60,000 bases of DNA, from positions 24,851,841 through 24,911,840 of the forward strand of contig NC_092575.1 of NCBI RefSeq assembly GCF_037975245.1. Direction: 5' to 3'. A program made the position numbers and the translations under genes. The notes under the pieces were generated by a model. The model was not told the origin of the DNA, searched no databases, and saw only the letters and a list, made by a program, of their open reading frames with translations. Below are positions 11,888-22,261 of the stretch, piece by piece. This DNA comes from Apostichopus japonicus (Eukaryota > Echinodermata > Holothuroidea > Aspidochirotida > Stichopodidae). The stretch's first letter is position 1, and every line of letters starts with the position of its first letter.

Positions 11888-12775
11888 ATCAAACTGAATT
11901 AATCGCTCTATGAAATTGAATCGATTCCGGATAGCAAATTCTAAGACGGTGTTTTGATTGAATCAATTTTTGTAACAGATGGAACACAGAAGGTTTGGCA
12001 AACCCTTGGAACAATCACGCCCATAACACAGTCAAAAACTTCTTATGAGGACATGGTGGTTCTTTTCAAATGACGTCTGTGGACTTGGAATTCCTTTTTT
12101 TCCAAGTACTTAGTCGGAGTATACAAAAAGTAATAACATTAATGATCATAATAATAATGCACACACACACTACTTTAAAAGGTATTGTTCGGAATTCTAC
12201 TGCCCTGTCTAAGCTCCTTTCCTTATATATCCCCTGCCGTCTTGCGTAAATAGGTAAAACCATTTAACTAAGTTTTTGCTGAAATCTTCTTGTTTCGTTT
12301 ATCTATTTACATGGAAGAACTGGCAGCAAAATTACAAGCGTACAACAGCATCGTTGATTTCCGCAATTCCAACATCGAATGCAACGAAAGCTCACCTTTC
12401 CGCACTATTAATGGAGAATGTAATAACTTAATGAATCCTGCCCTTGGCCGTTCCAACACGCCTTTTATCCGACTGATAAGAGCAAACTACGCCGATGGTT
12501 TGATATTTTCTTCCTTTCCGTGATTTCATGTACAGAAGCACATTGCTGCCACTTGTATAAGATATTTTCCTCAAAAAAGGAACAAGATATATTTTCGTCA
12601 CGGCAGCTACACCCTTCCTCCGTAGAAATTTGATCGGTTTATTTCTAATATAAATGTTCAAACATGACAATTCACCTCCAGAAATGAAGAAGCAAAAACA
12701 TAAAAATGTTCTTAGTTCTGTAAGCGACAAGCATTGACTGTATTATTGAACTGACCGGTCCGTGATCAACGAGTT
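11888..12775 (+). repeat. Inverted duplicate of peroxidase exon 3 region (left copy)
   Basis: The reverse complement of about 3095-4045 is repeated here on the opposite strand, with intron flanks on both sides of exon 3. Close flanks are about 94-95% identical by eye and outer flanks lower. It carries the pseudo-exon at 12313-12497. Confidence 0.9.
12313..12497 (+). pseudogene. Inverted copy of peroxidase exon 3, acceptor lost (left copy)
   Basis: This 185-base segment matches exon 3 (3419-3603) with only two differences, one of them changing Lys to Glu (residue 99 of my model). The frame is open and the donor (GATG|GTTTGA) is intact. The acceptor TTTACAG has become TTTACAT, which removes the AG and creates an in-frame ATG at 12311. 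No other peroxidase exon is visible on the plus strand around it. It is most likely a stray duplicated exon, not part of a working gene. Confidence 0.85.
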
Positions 12776-12783
12776 TATGTCCT

Positions 12784-13202
12784 CCAGCCAGTGGCGTAGC
12801 TACGGGGGGGGGGGCGTTGGGGGGGGCACAGCTTATCGCCTTCCAGTCTCCCCCACTGGGATTTTGGGTGTCAAAACAAAAATTACATGTGCGAAAAATA
12901 TATCATTGGTCTGAATGGTCTCGAATCTCCATAATGACCACTCATGAACGACCCTTCGACCGCGGACCGGCAGTAGGCTATAAGTTGCTGAAAAACCTGA
13001 CGTGACATAACGCATAGGTCGAGAAGTCTACAGTAGTCGCACTGTACTGGAAACGCATGTTAACGACCGTCGAATAATATAATTCCTGCTCTTCAAGACT
13101 ACAACACACATAATGTTTACTACTGAATCTGTGTGTTCGACTGTTCGGGCAAACTTTGCCTTTGTCACTCTTGTTTAAAATATCCATAATCCCTAACATG
13201 TT
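12784..13202. other. Start of a G-tract element, otherwise unrecognised (left copy)
   Basis: CAGTGGCGTAGCTACG followed by G-runs at 12790-12830 resembles the start of a short DNA transposon, but I find no matching inverted end. The rest up to 13202 holds short frames on both strands with no known motif. Confidence 0.4.
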
Positions 13203-13472
13203 CTAAATGAGTTGTGCTTCACGGCACAACGTTTTGAGGTCAAAGACCGGTACCGGTCTTGTCAAACTTGGTCCCAGTTGGGCCATAGTACCACTTATAT
13301 GCACTTTTAAAATTCGAACCGCTGTCCGACAGTTGTGTGCTACGCGAAATGCCACCACTCTCTCGTCGTCCCTGCAAACGCTTCCAAAAATTTTGCAAAA
13401 TCTTCCTCGAAGGTTGCCATTTTGTCTTCTTTTTGTGGTTGTTCGAATACGTGAGGAAAAGTGACTGTGCAT
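13203..13472. other. Overlapping open frames of unknown nature (left copy)
   Basis: Open frames of 85 codons (plus, 13207-13464) and 89 codons (minus, 13203-13472) cover the same DNA, and both stay open in the right copy with one change. GC content is higher than its surroundings. Neither protein is recognisable. It may be a transposon fragment. Confidence 0.35.
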
Positions 13473-13844
13473 GGTCAGAGTGACAGACCTGTTCGTGACT
13501 GTATAAGTGTATAAGTGACTGTATAAGGTACGCCAGTCAATATATATTGTGATGAAGTCTTACTTACTCCCCGTTTAACCATCTCCACAACCTTCTTCCA
13601 TCTAGTCAATAATCCTGTATAATTAAGTCCTTTCAAATCATGATTTCAGCCAAGGCAGCGTGACTACTTAGCAAAGGGGATTTAAGTTAAGTTCTATTGA
13701 ATTCTCCTTTGCTTCCCAGCTTTCTCTGTAGTGGAATGTATACAGAGACCCCCATATGGTAAACATATTCACCAACGTATAGAAAAGCTAATGCCCTGCT
13801 CTCTATTCATGTCTCTTCATATGCATACATCTTAACAACGTATC

Positions 13845-14220
13845 CCTATCTACTTAAACCGTCAGCATTACCATTTAAGCTAGCTTTCCTGTATTCAATG
13901 TCAAAGTTGTATAGTCAGACTGTTGTAAAGCTACTGTAGTGACCATCTTAGTAACATATTATTTGCACCTTGTTGCTTCCAACCACTTGAATGCCGTGTG
14001 ATCAGTCAGAATTTTGAATTTCCTACCACAGAGAAAGTACTTCAACTTGTTAATTGCCCAGATGATTGCTAATGCTTCTTTGTTTGGAACACTGTATCGT
14101 TGTTCCCTATCTGACTATTTTGTTTTGCTTAAATAAGCAAATGGGTGCTCTTTTCTGCCTTAAGTCTCTTCTCTAATCTTTTCGCGTACTTCCCCCATAC
14201 CAAATTGGGAGGCATCAGTT
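13845..14220 (-). pseudogene. Ty3/gypsy pol RNase H remnant (left copy)
   Basis: Reading the minus strand in more than one frame gives TDASQFGMG, then NKEALAIIWAINKLKYFLCG, KILTDHTAFKWL and finally NGNADGLSR, the ordered RNase H landmarks of Ty3/gypsy retrotransposons. Stops and frameshifts break the frame between them. No LTRs or integrase seen nearby. Confidence 0.8.
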
Positions 14221-14636
14221 TAAACTTACTTCTTTCTTAGCCTGGGCTCTAGTAACTATACACATACATGTTTCTTGGTTTCCCTTAAAGTCTCATGACT
14301 GTGTGCTGATAAATTTCGGAAAACAAACTTCCGAAGCAGATTCCATGTTTCGTATTCTAAATGCACTCTGACCAGGTGGGATGAATGGAGAAAAGCTGTC
14401 GCAATCGAAAGAAATAAACTTATTTTCTGTTTCCGTTATGGCGCAAACGATTTAACGAATCACTGCGACCGCCCATGTCAGCATGTTCATTACGTACATG
14501 TAAAAAAAGTACACAAATGCGGTCCGATGAAGATTTTACTCGTATCGTCTTCTTACAATTCCACGGAGGAAACGTTTAAAAACACCGCTTTATTGATTGC
14601 AATGGAAGGAAATGACACGGTTTCGGAACCGATAAA
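14221..14636. other. Stretch between gypsy and capsid-like remnants (left copy)
   Basis: From about 14373 a plus-strand frame stays open for about 100 codons into the capsid-like fragment, in a different frame from it. It may be the decayed upstream part of the same protein. I cannot recognise it. Confidence 0.35.
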
Positions 14637-14840
14637 GCACAGCACGATGCAGGCAAAGCCATCAGTCGAGAAGATTATCTAAACGGTTACACGTTGTATG
14701 CATTTGATCTGACAACGGACCTGTCTTCATTTCAACTTGATGAAATGAGGCAATCTAAGAATGGGACTTCATTTCGCACGATCTCTGGACAAATCCGTTA
14801 ACGTGTTTGTCTATGCCGAACTAGATAACATCGTGGAATA
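14637..14840 (+). pseudogene. Virus-like structural protein remnant ('F54H12.2-like' C-terminus; left copy)
   Basis: Two plus-strand frames, separated by a frameshift, give motifs I associate with the C-terminus of the proteins annotated in many invertebrates as 'uncharacterized protein F54H12.2-like'. The first is SREDYLNGYTLYAFDLT; the second, further downstream, is SVNVFVYAELDN. My recollection is that these are capsid-like proteins of virus-like DNA elements of the Maverick/adintovirus type; that link is inference. The fragment is frameshifted, ends in a stop and is clearly a dead relic. Confidence 0.55.
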
Positions 14841-15886
14841 GACAAAGTCAGTAACGTCGTATTTGACTACGCCATTTAAAAGGAAACGTTCTTTCAAGGG
14901 GTCTTGCCCTTAGACTTTCTTCAAACTTTTAGACCTCGTTTTCCGTGGTTGTTAATACAGATTCCAGTGACAAGCCTGGATCGCATTTTATAGCCATCTT
15001 CATTTCACAGCGTGAAGGGGAGATGTTTGATTTTTTTGGTCTACCACCCTCGATATACCCATACTTAGCGCACATATACTGAACGACGTTGCAAATCGCT
15101 TCATTTCAATAGTCACCGTCTACAGAGTTTCACATCAACCGTTTGTGGGCAGTATACCATTTTCTATCTAATATATCGCAGCCGAGGTTACGAGATAGTG
15201 TCTTGGTTTTCTCGAAAGCAGGATGACAACGATGAGATAACTTTATCGAAACCCACTTTTCACGTGTGAAAGAACCTATCCGGGATGCCTCCTTCATCAA
15301 TCAGAGAGCTATCTCTGGAGTCTATCTCTGATTGTTGAGAGATACTTCAGGGGTTGATTTGAAGGGAAAGGGTGGAGTGGATAGGGAGGGGAGGTGCGAG
15401 CGGTGGGGGGGGTCGGGTATCTTAGAAGATTGGGTTTTGATAGCTATTTATTTTATATTTTAATATGTTGGATTGCTGTGCCATGCTCTGTTCTTTTTTC
15501 TTTCTCACAATAAAATAAAGACAAAACAAAATCTATCGCGTTTGTCTTCTTTTCTATGTCGTTTACAAGAAATGAAAAAATACAACAGATGAAGAAAAAT
15601 ACCCAATATTTTTTTCCTCCGTTTATTTCAACTCTACATTAATATACAAATATACAAATAACGTATCCATTCAAAAGTAGTAAAAATTTAAATAACAATG
15701 AAGCTGAGCAATATCATGCAGTGTAATAACGACCATCGTGGCGGATAGAAAACAAATATATATAATAAGAACAATTAGAAGCACTACAATTTATAGAAAA
15801 CTACAAGAATCCCAGACTTACTAAAAAAATATTACAACGAATAGCAGCAAAATATAAGAATTGAGGATGCGGAAATTGCGAAAATA
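14841..15886. other. No gene recognised (left copy)
   Basis: Possible decayed continuation of the virus-like element. It contains a short imperfect repeat of CTATCTCTG near 15310-15330, a G-rich run at 15365-15418, and AATAAA-like signals near 15510. Confidence 0.4.
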
Positions 15887-16213
15887 TTAAATATTTGAGA
15901 TATTTATTAATGAGGAGAAAGCATCCTTGAGTTCCTCGAAATTAATTTTATTCTTATTAATCTTTTTGTTATGTCGAAAAACATAGTTCTCCACCTTTAA
16001 TGCAAACGTGAACTTATGGATAAATTCATTACAACTTAAGGTCTTGTTTTGACGCTTGGTACTGAAAATATAGAACTTTAGATGAAGAATGAGAAAATTA
16101 TAAGGGTGACGTTTCTTTAATAAAAACCCAAAGAAGAAATCCTCTTTTGTGAAGTGAATATTTATACCCACCCCCCCCCCCCCAATAACAACAACAGTAA
16201 ATATTCTGTACAC
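15887..16213 (-). pseudogene. Possible LINE C-terminal remnant (left copy)
   Basis: A 108-codon minus-strand frame contains KKRHPYNFLILHLKFYIF followed by basic, lysine/asparagine-rich sequence. This resembles the region after the RT domain in L1/Tx1-like elements. There is a poly-G/GGGG-encoded stretch near its start. It is open in both copies but with different starts. Family assignment is tentative. Confidence 0.4.
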
Positions 16214-16489
16214 TGCAATTATATATCTTTATTACACTGAATATCCACGTAAGTTAGTTTAAATGTTTCTGGAAATGTGATCTGCTCCATCCAATCATAG
16301 ATCAGTTTGTTTTCACTACTCCAACGAAGTTTTTGTCCAGTATATATTATTCCATAGCCTCTGTGACAGTTGCGGGTTTATATGGAGTGGATTATACAAC
16401 TCCACGATGTTATTTTGACATTGGTGACAGCGATCTCGTCTCGTATAAGTTCACAGCAAGCTCAAGGCAATATGACGTTAATGTGAGGT

Positions 16490-16950
16490 ACTCTTGCTGG
16501 CCACATTTCCTTAGTTCAATCTCTTGGTTCACTTTCTCTACAGCGTCATTAATGGCATCAATTCGCTCGTAAAGTTTGTTCCATTCCGGAAATCACAGAT
16601 TGAGACCTTTCTTGTCCGCTATCATCGGTAGGCATATTTAATCGTCCTCATCTTGGTACTCTCTGATACATACATACGTGTTTTGCTTGAAGTTTCGAAT
16701 CACGAGGTAATACTTCCCCCTGAGACGATATCTTCTTTTATACATATCTAAAAATCGTTGAATTTTGGCTCGTCTCTCTATTGGGAACATCCCCTGGTCC
16801 GCACAAATTCGGGAAAGTGGCCATTCTCCTTCTTTCTACTTTATCCGCCTTGAATATATCAGCCTGACTCGATGGCATTTCTACCACGGTTAGTAAATAA
16901 CATTTTGGAGAGTTAGCATTCACGCTGTTTGGTTGCATGGTTGCCATTGT
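16490..16950 (-). pseudogene. PC4-like transcription coactivator remnant (left copy)
   Basis: Read on the minus strand, one frame gives YKRRYRLRGKYYLVIRNF, then TYVCIREY, then KKGLNL and PEWNKLYERIDAINDAVEKV. This is the order of the PC4/p15 single-strand DNA-binding domain. Two in-frame stops interrupt it (after REYQDEDD and after KKGLNL). A separate upstream frame starts with ATG at 16947. PC4 domains occur in host coactivators and in some virus-like elements. Its closeness to the capsid-like relic makes the latter plausible. Confidence 0.7.
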
Positions 16951-17859
16951 ACGAAATTAAACTAAGTTCAGGCTTAGGTGGATAGTGAAAATTACGGTAA
17001 CGTTAAGTCGACTACGGGTTCTCTGACTGAGTTCGGAATGAATGACTTGTGATAAACTCTGCTGCTTTAAACAAGTTGTGTTGGCTGTTTGTTGTGGCAA
17101 CCTTTATTATAGCTTCTTTAATCCATAGCTAATAGCTTGAGCCCACGACAAGGCAAGAGAAACAAAGGCCTGTCTGCTTTGACCAGGTGTTTGTCTTCGC
17201 GACAATCAAAACATTAATGGTAGACATCTTCCTACAATAGATATTCAGAATAAACAAACTGTAAGCAAAATGCTTATCCACTAAAGAGCCAGTGTAAGAG
17301 AATGTGTAAACGTAACAAGGCCTGACGTTTCGATCTTAGCAGGATCTTTTTCAGAGGCTGAATGACAAGTTACAGTAACAGAAGGGACAAATACACACAC
17401 AGAATAAGGACAGGTTAATGAGCAGGGTGAACACAAAAGAGAAAGATGTAAGAGGATTAGTAGACAAGGGATGGAGAGCACTAAGAAACCAGCAGGGGAA
17501 AGGAGAGGTATGAGACAAACTGTAGAGGGACAAAGAGACTGGATTAAGGGAAGAGGGTAAGTAAACTAGAGAAGAACAAGGACAGAAGAGTGTGGAGAAA
17601 AAAGGTGGAAGAGAGCTTCGAGAAGAGGTGCGACGGAGGGGGAAAAAGGGGGGGAAGGAAAAGAAAGGTTATTCATGTCCATCCTGAATGTTGCGCCCAT
17701 GAGGTTGAATGATACGAAGGCGTTGCATCCACAGTCTCTCTCTCTGCTGATTCGCACTAGGTCAGGACGGCTACCTAAAGATAAAAAGATGACGAATGGA
17801 CTCAGTGCACTAACGAAATATACTTTAGTTTGTCTCAGCAGAACAGTGAGCTCACAGAA
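16951..17859. other. Non-coding region before Penelope-like element (left copy)
   Basis: It includes TGACGTTTCGATCTTAGCAG near 17321, then a purine-rich run to about 17670, and a block (17675-17770) conserved in frame with the downstream Penelope-like frame but without RT motifs. It may be the element's terminal repeat or 5' region; I cannot confirm this. Confidence 0.35.
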
Positions 17860-18231
17860 AGGAGAACAAATAATTAAAATTGGTTCTCTTACTGAGCATC
17901 TATCAGAATACATAGACTCCATACTCAACCCTTTTTTAGACCATATTCCTTCTCGTACACAGGGCACTACACAATTTTTGAGAATCGTTAATAATATTCA
18001 AGCGTTACCGATTAATTCCTTACTTGTAGCTATATGGACGTATCCACCTTGTACACCCATATCCTTCTTGATGAGGGAATTATTGCTTTTCAAAATTTTC
18101 TTCGTGAGTTTGCCACTCAGGTCTTGGTCCTATTTTTCGTTTCATATTAAGAAATGATTATTTCTCATTTAATGGGAAATAATATCTCCAAATCAATGGT
18201 ACCGCTATGGGCACTCAGTAAGATGGAACCA
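17860..18231 (+). mobile_element. Penelope-like element RT, 5' part (left copy)
   Basis: Successive frames give IGSLTEHLSEYIDSIL, then MDVSTLYTHI with LDEGIIAF, then NDYFSFNGK and LQINGTAMGT. These are the ordered reverse-transcriptase landmarks of Penelope-like elements. Frameshifts separate them. The element is cut at 18231 by a LINE and resumes at 19549. Confidence 0.8.
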
Positions 18232-19548
18232 TTTATTAATGACATGCCTAACATACTTCAGGAAGGTTCACTGGCATTTTTTGCCGATGACACTACCCTG
18301 ACTGTTACAGGTAACACCATAAGAGAGATAAATTTTAAATTGAATAATTGTCTGAAAGCAATATGTAATTGTTTAAAAACAAATAACCTTGCTCTGAACG
18401 TAGATAAAACTAAAGTTATGCTCATTTCAAGTAGACAACACAGAACAACAGATCTTGATGAGTTGAAGATTCATATTGATCATGTAAATATTGCAAATGT
18501 AGAGAATGCGAAATGTGTCGGTGTCTATATAGATAGTTAATTAAATTTTCACAATCATGTAGAGCAGATTTGCTGTAAAGTCTCCAGAATGTTAGGTTTC
18601 TTACGCAAAAATAAATCATTCCTTTCTCTAGATCAACTTGATATTATATACAAGAGCATGATTCTACCACATTGTATCCACTGTATGGTCTGAACATTAC
18701 GTAACTGATATGCAGAAATTATGTAAATTACAAGGAAGGTGTGCTCGTATTATAACTGGTTCGTCATATGATATCCGAACACAAGATCTATTGAAATCAC
18801 TGAATTGGGACTCTTTATATGATTTGTACAAAAATCAAAAGCGCATAATGATGTTTAAATGTTTGAATGATCTAATTACGCCAGAGTATCTCTCAAAGTC
18901 GATTAAAATCCCCGTAAACCATGCATACCATACAAGATACTCTGAGAACTCTATCATTGTCACTTTATGTAAAACGGAAGCGTACAAAAATTCCTGTTCC
19001 TACACGGGAGAAAAACTCTGGAATATGCTACCCGCTGAAATACAGAAATCAAAAGGTCTTGCCATTTTCAAAAAAAAATTCAAACGTCTCGATGCTGTTT
19101 AAAATGACATTTGTCTTGCCCTATTATAATATGTACTATAATGATTTCTTATATTGTTTTTCTTTAGTTCATTTAGTCTCATATAACTTTTAATATCTTT
19201 TTACTTAGCTTTTGTTATATTCTTATTCTGTATTATCTTTTTAATATTTGACACCTTTTGCTAATTCTTATTTTTTAAATAATTTCTATATTTTGATAAT
19301 TCTTATATTTTAGATTATTCTTATATTTTTGATACTTCTTTTATTTCCATTTTTATCTATTTTGTAGTTTTCTCCACTTTACAGCTTTAATTGTTTTGTA
19401 TCTGTACATTTAATTGTTTTGTATTGCTATGTTTAACTTTTTATGTATAACGTTTAATGTAAAAAGCAGGGCCTTATTGGAAACCAGCTTTTGCTGAATA
19501 AGCAACCCTGGATAAAAATGCGAATAAATAAATAAAATAAATAAATAA
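18232..19548 (+). mobile_element. 5'-truncated LINE inserted in Penelope-like element (left copy)
   Basis: It starts inside the RT at FINDMPNILQ, with FFADDTTLTV (catalytic DD) and LALNVDKTKVML. It continues after a frameshift near 18685 with LQGRCARIITGSSYD and EKLWNMLPAEI up to a stop at 19102. The 3' UTR ends with GGGCCTTATTGGAAACCAGC and an (AAATA)n tail. The insertion is flanked by ACCA on both sides (18228-18231 and 19548-19551). A nonsense TAA at 18538 is unique to this copy; the right copy has TAT. Confidence 0.88.
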
Positions 19549-19800
19549 CCATGTTACGCCAACATATTTATGCACGAATTGGAACAGGAAATGCTATCCA
19601 CTTCTCCTCTAAAGCCATCACATTATTATAGATACATTGAGGAATCTCTTTAGCATTTCCTTGAACATGTTAATTCTTTCATGATAGCATTACATTTTCT
19701 GTCGAAGTTTCTAGATGTTCTGGTCAAATTGAATAGCAGTTCCTTAACCACTTTGGTCTATTATAAGCCCCCTGACATTCATATGATTTGCTTGTAAAAA
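19549..19800 (+). mobile_element. Penelope-like element RT, 3' part (left copy)
   Basis: It resumes with YANIFMHELEQEML, then YYRYIEES where active elements have RYIDD, FLDVLVKLN and VYYKPPDIH. The order matches Penelope-like RTs. The changed catalytic pair and stops show that it is dead. I see no clear GIY-YIG endonuclease downstream. Confidence 0.8.
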
Positions 19801-20459
19801 CGTTTACAAATATCTTTGACACCCCAAAAGGTCCTAACTATATCGATAATTTTATGAACACTATAACTTGAACCAGTTCACCCCTAACTTTAACGTCAGT
19901 GCTGATAATAACCAGGAAAATGAAATTACCGACCCCATAACAACCATAGCGTACTGGAAGCTAGCTCTTGCTGAAACAAATAACTATTCCTATGAAAATA
20001 ACAGTAGCCAACTGTACCTGGGACTGTCTGAACATTTTCTGCAAAACTCATGTAACTTTCGATGTAACTTTCTGATATAAACTTATCCTGTGTGCTGACT
20101 ACCTGCAGTACTGCCATTCTATTCCTTTTACACTTGGCGCCAAAGAGAAGTTGAAAATGATGGAGCTATTTAAGAAAGCTAAGTTTGTCAAAAGGCTTAG
20201 TTAATCTTGAGTATAATAAAGCTGTTCAAGAAAGCCAACTTAGACTAACGTTTCAAATGGGTGACTTCAGACAGAATTTTAAGTCATTGAGTTATTGATA
20301 TGGTACAGTTCAACAAGAAACAGACAAATGTGATTGCTGGTAATATTTCTACAGCTTTTGAGATTTTCAAGATATACACCATCAAAATGAATGCTATCAG
20401 GGGCGGCGATTTGTTTCAAATATTGGGGGACGGGGGGGGGGGGACATTTGCTTGGGTGC
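19801..20459. other. No gene recognised (left copy)
   Basis: It may contain the eroded end of the Penelope-like element. A 70-codon plus frame at 19868-20080 has no known motif. A G-run lies at 20424-20443. Confidence 0.4.
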
Positions 20460-21152
20460 AGGCGCGTAGCAACTTTCATCCCCAAAATTGTTCGCGCGCT
20501 TCGTGATATGTATAACTAAGCGGAGCGCCACCATCAGTTAGCGCGCAGCGTACCAGAAAATTTCTGGTTTTGGTAGCCCCCCAGATCACCGGAAATGGCA
20601 CTTCTCGGGCTCGAAAATGACCAACCAGATGTACACTTTTGCCTGAGAACCAAGTTTTTCCCAATAGTTTTTTTCTTTATCAATAACCCTTTTCAAGATT
20701 GTCACCAGTCACACATCATGTTCGACCTCATCGCATCTCCTGTGGATCATTGCTTTTGTAGGTAATACTACGTAACGGCCCACAATACCCGTCAGCCCCA
20801 CTTTTCAATGTTTTAAGCCCATTATTTGTTCAGAATTTGAATAATAAATTCACTTCAAAACATGGCCATAATGTTGCAGAAAATATCATCTATGGACAAC
20901 CAATATAGAAAAAAAAAACCTTCAACCCCTAACAGACCGGTCAAAATTCCACGAGTAGAGGGAAGTATGATGAAGAATGTTGGTCAGGGAATTTTCGAAA
21001 ATTCAGACATAGTTAATTTATTGGTGTACAAATATTAAAACCTCTTATAATGGTTAATATAAAACTTCGATATCATCAAAAAAGCAAAAAAAATATGCGC
21101 GAGAGGGGGAGGGGGGGGGGCGTATTCCCCCTTCGCCCCTGGCTACGCGCCT
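20460..21152. mobile_element. G-tract MITE, long member (left copy)
   Basis: It begins AGGCGCGTAGC and ends GCTACGCGCCT, exact inverted ends of 11 bases. It shares the internal block (CAGATCACCGGAAATGGCAC) and a right-end G-run with the 258-bp element at 1077-1334. No coding capacity is visible. Inferred to be a non-autonomous DNA transposon. Confidence 0.65.
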
Positions 21153-21499
21153 TCGGTTAGAAATCTTGTAGCAAACAGGCCAACTGGAAACACATTGAAC
21201 CCATATCAATGTGGATCATATATATGATTGTACGTACTTACACTCATACACAGGAGATGTACAGACATTATGATAATAATCATGAATGACATCATGCTAT
21301 ACGGTCACAGGTCACAGAAACGACCACGAAGAGTCATTTACCTCATGCAGCATGTGTTGGATGAAGTTTTAGCCACCGCCAAATATGATTTGTATAAATA
21401 ATCTCACGCATTATTTTCTATTTATAGCCACACAAAAAGACTATGCCACCAAATATTGGGGGGGGGATATTAGATACTATATACCCCACTTAAAATATT

Positions 21500-21572
21500 G
21501 GGGGGGGACATGTCCCCCCCCCCCCGTCAAACCCATGATCGCCCCCCCCCCCCCGTCAAACCCATGATCGCC
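21500..21572. repeat. G8-ACATGT-C12 palindrome and 17-bp repeats (left copy)
   Basis: A near-perfect palindrome of a G-run, ACATGT and a C-run is followed by two copies of GTCAAACCCATGATCG separated by another C-run. C-run lengths differ between the duplicate copies. Confidence 0.8.
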
Positions 21573-21901
21573 ACCCATGAATGCTATAGATTGATGACGT
21601 CGGTTCCTCAGTGTTGGGCTAAAGCTTAATTTTAATCCATAGTATTAAAAACTCCAACAAAACATGATTTTGTTTTTAAATCAACAAATAATAATAATCA
21701 TAATAATCAGTAGTTATTTTTACGACGCTGAAGTGACCACACATGTGGGAGACGCCCGAAAGAGCTTATGGATTATAACTTACACGACGGGTGGGCTTCC
21801 AGTTCAACATTTTAGCTCAAATTTGGAATCTTTTCAATTGAGAAAGTAATTTCAGATGGGAAAACCGTAGATTGCTCTTGGATGAAATACCCACCTTACT
21901 A

Positions 21902-21985
21902 TGACCCAGCCGGGTATCGAACCCGGAACCTCCCTATTGCTAAGCATCATTGCTTATAATGCCACCGCTTTTATCCACTGGGTCA
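21902..21985 (-). repeat. tRNA-like SINE unit (left copy)
   Basis: On the minus strand the 84 bases have ends TGACCCAG and CTGGGTCA that pair over 8 bp. They also hold a perfect T-arm-like hairpin (CCGGG-TTCGATA-CCCGG) and an A-box-like start. The D-arm and anticodon arm do not fold properly, so this is a tRNA-derived repeat, not a working tRNA. Confidence 0.6.
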
Positions 21986-22261
21986 CAGCACAGTTTGATG
22001 ACAGCATTCGTTCTTGAACATTTTGTAATGTATCGTAACCATGTAATATGAGTCATATAATATTCTTCGCTATGAGTTTTGTATTGCCACTGAGGAGGAA
22101 CTGACCTAATGACCTATTGTATGAGGTTAAATACGGTCCAGTATCTTCGATTGATGAAATGCCACTTGCTGAAAGGGTCATTTCTAAAAAAAAATGTAAA
22201 TCCAACTTGGACAGATAGCAGTTCGTGTTAATGGTCAACAATTTATCAAGTTTGCACCTAA

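Noticed and set aside
17566-17967. 133-codon minus-strand frame
   Set aside because: It is antisense to the Penelope-like region and shows no motif.
21500-21572. Candidate CRISPR-like array
   Set aside because: Only two short units separated by poly-C in a eukaryotic genome.
21902-21985. Candidate tRNA gene
   Set aside because: The 8-bp acceptor and unpaired D/anticodon regions do not fit a functional tRNA; treated as a SINE-like repeat.
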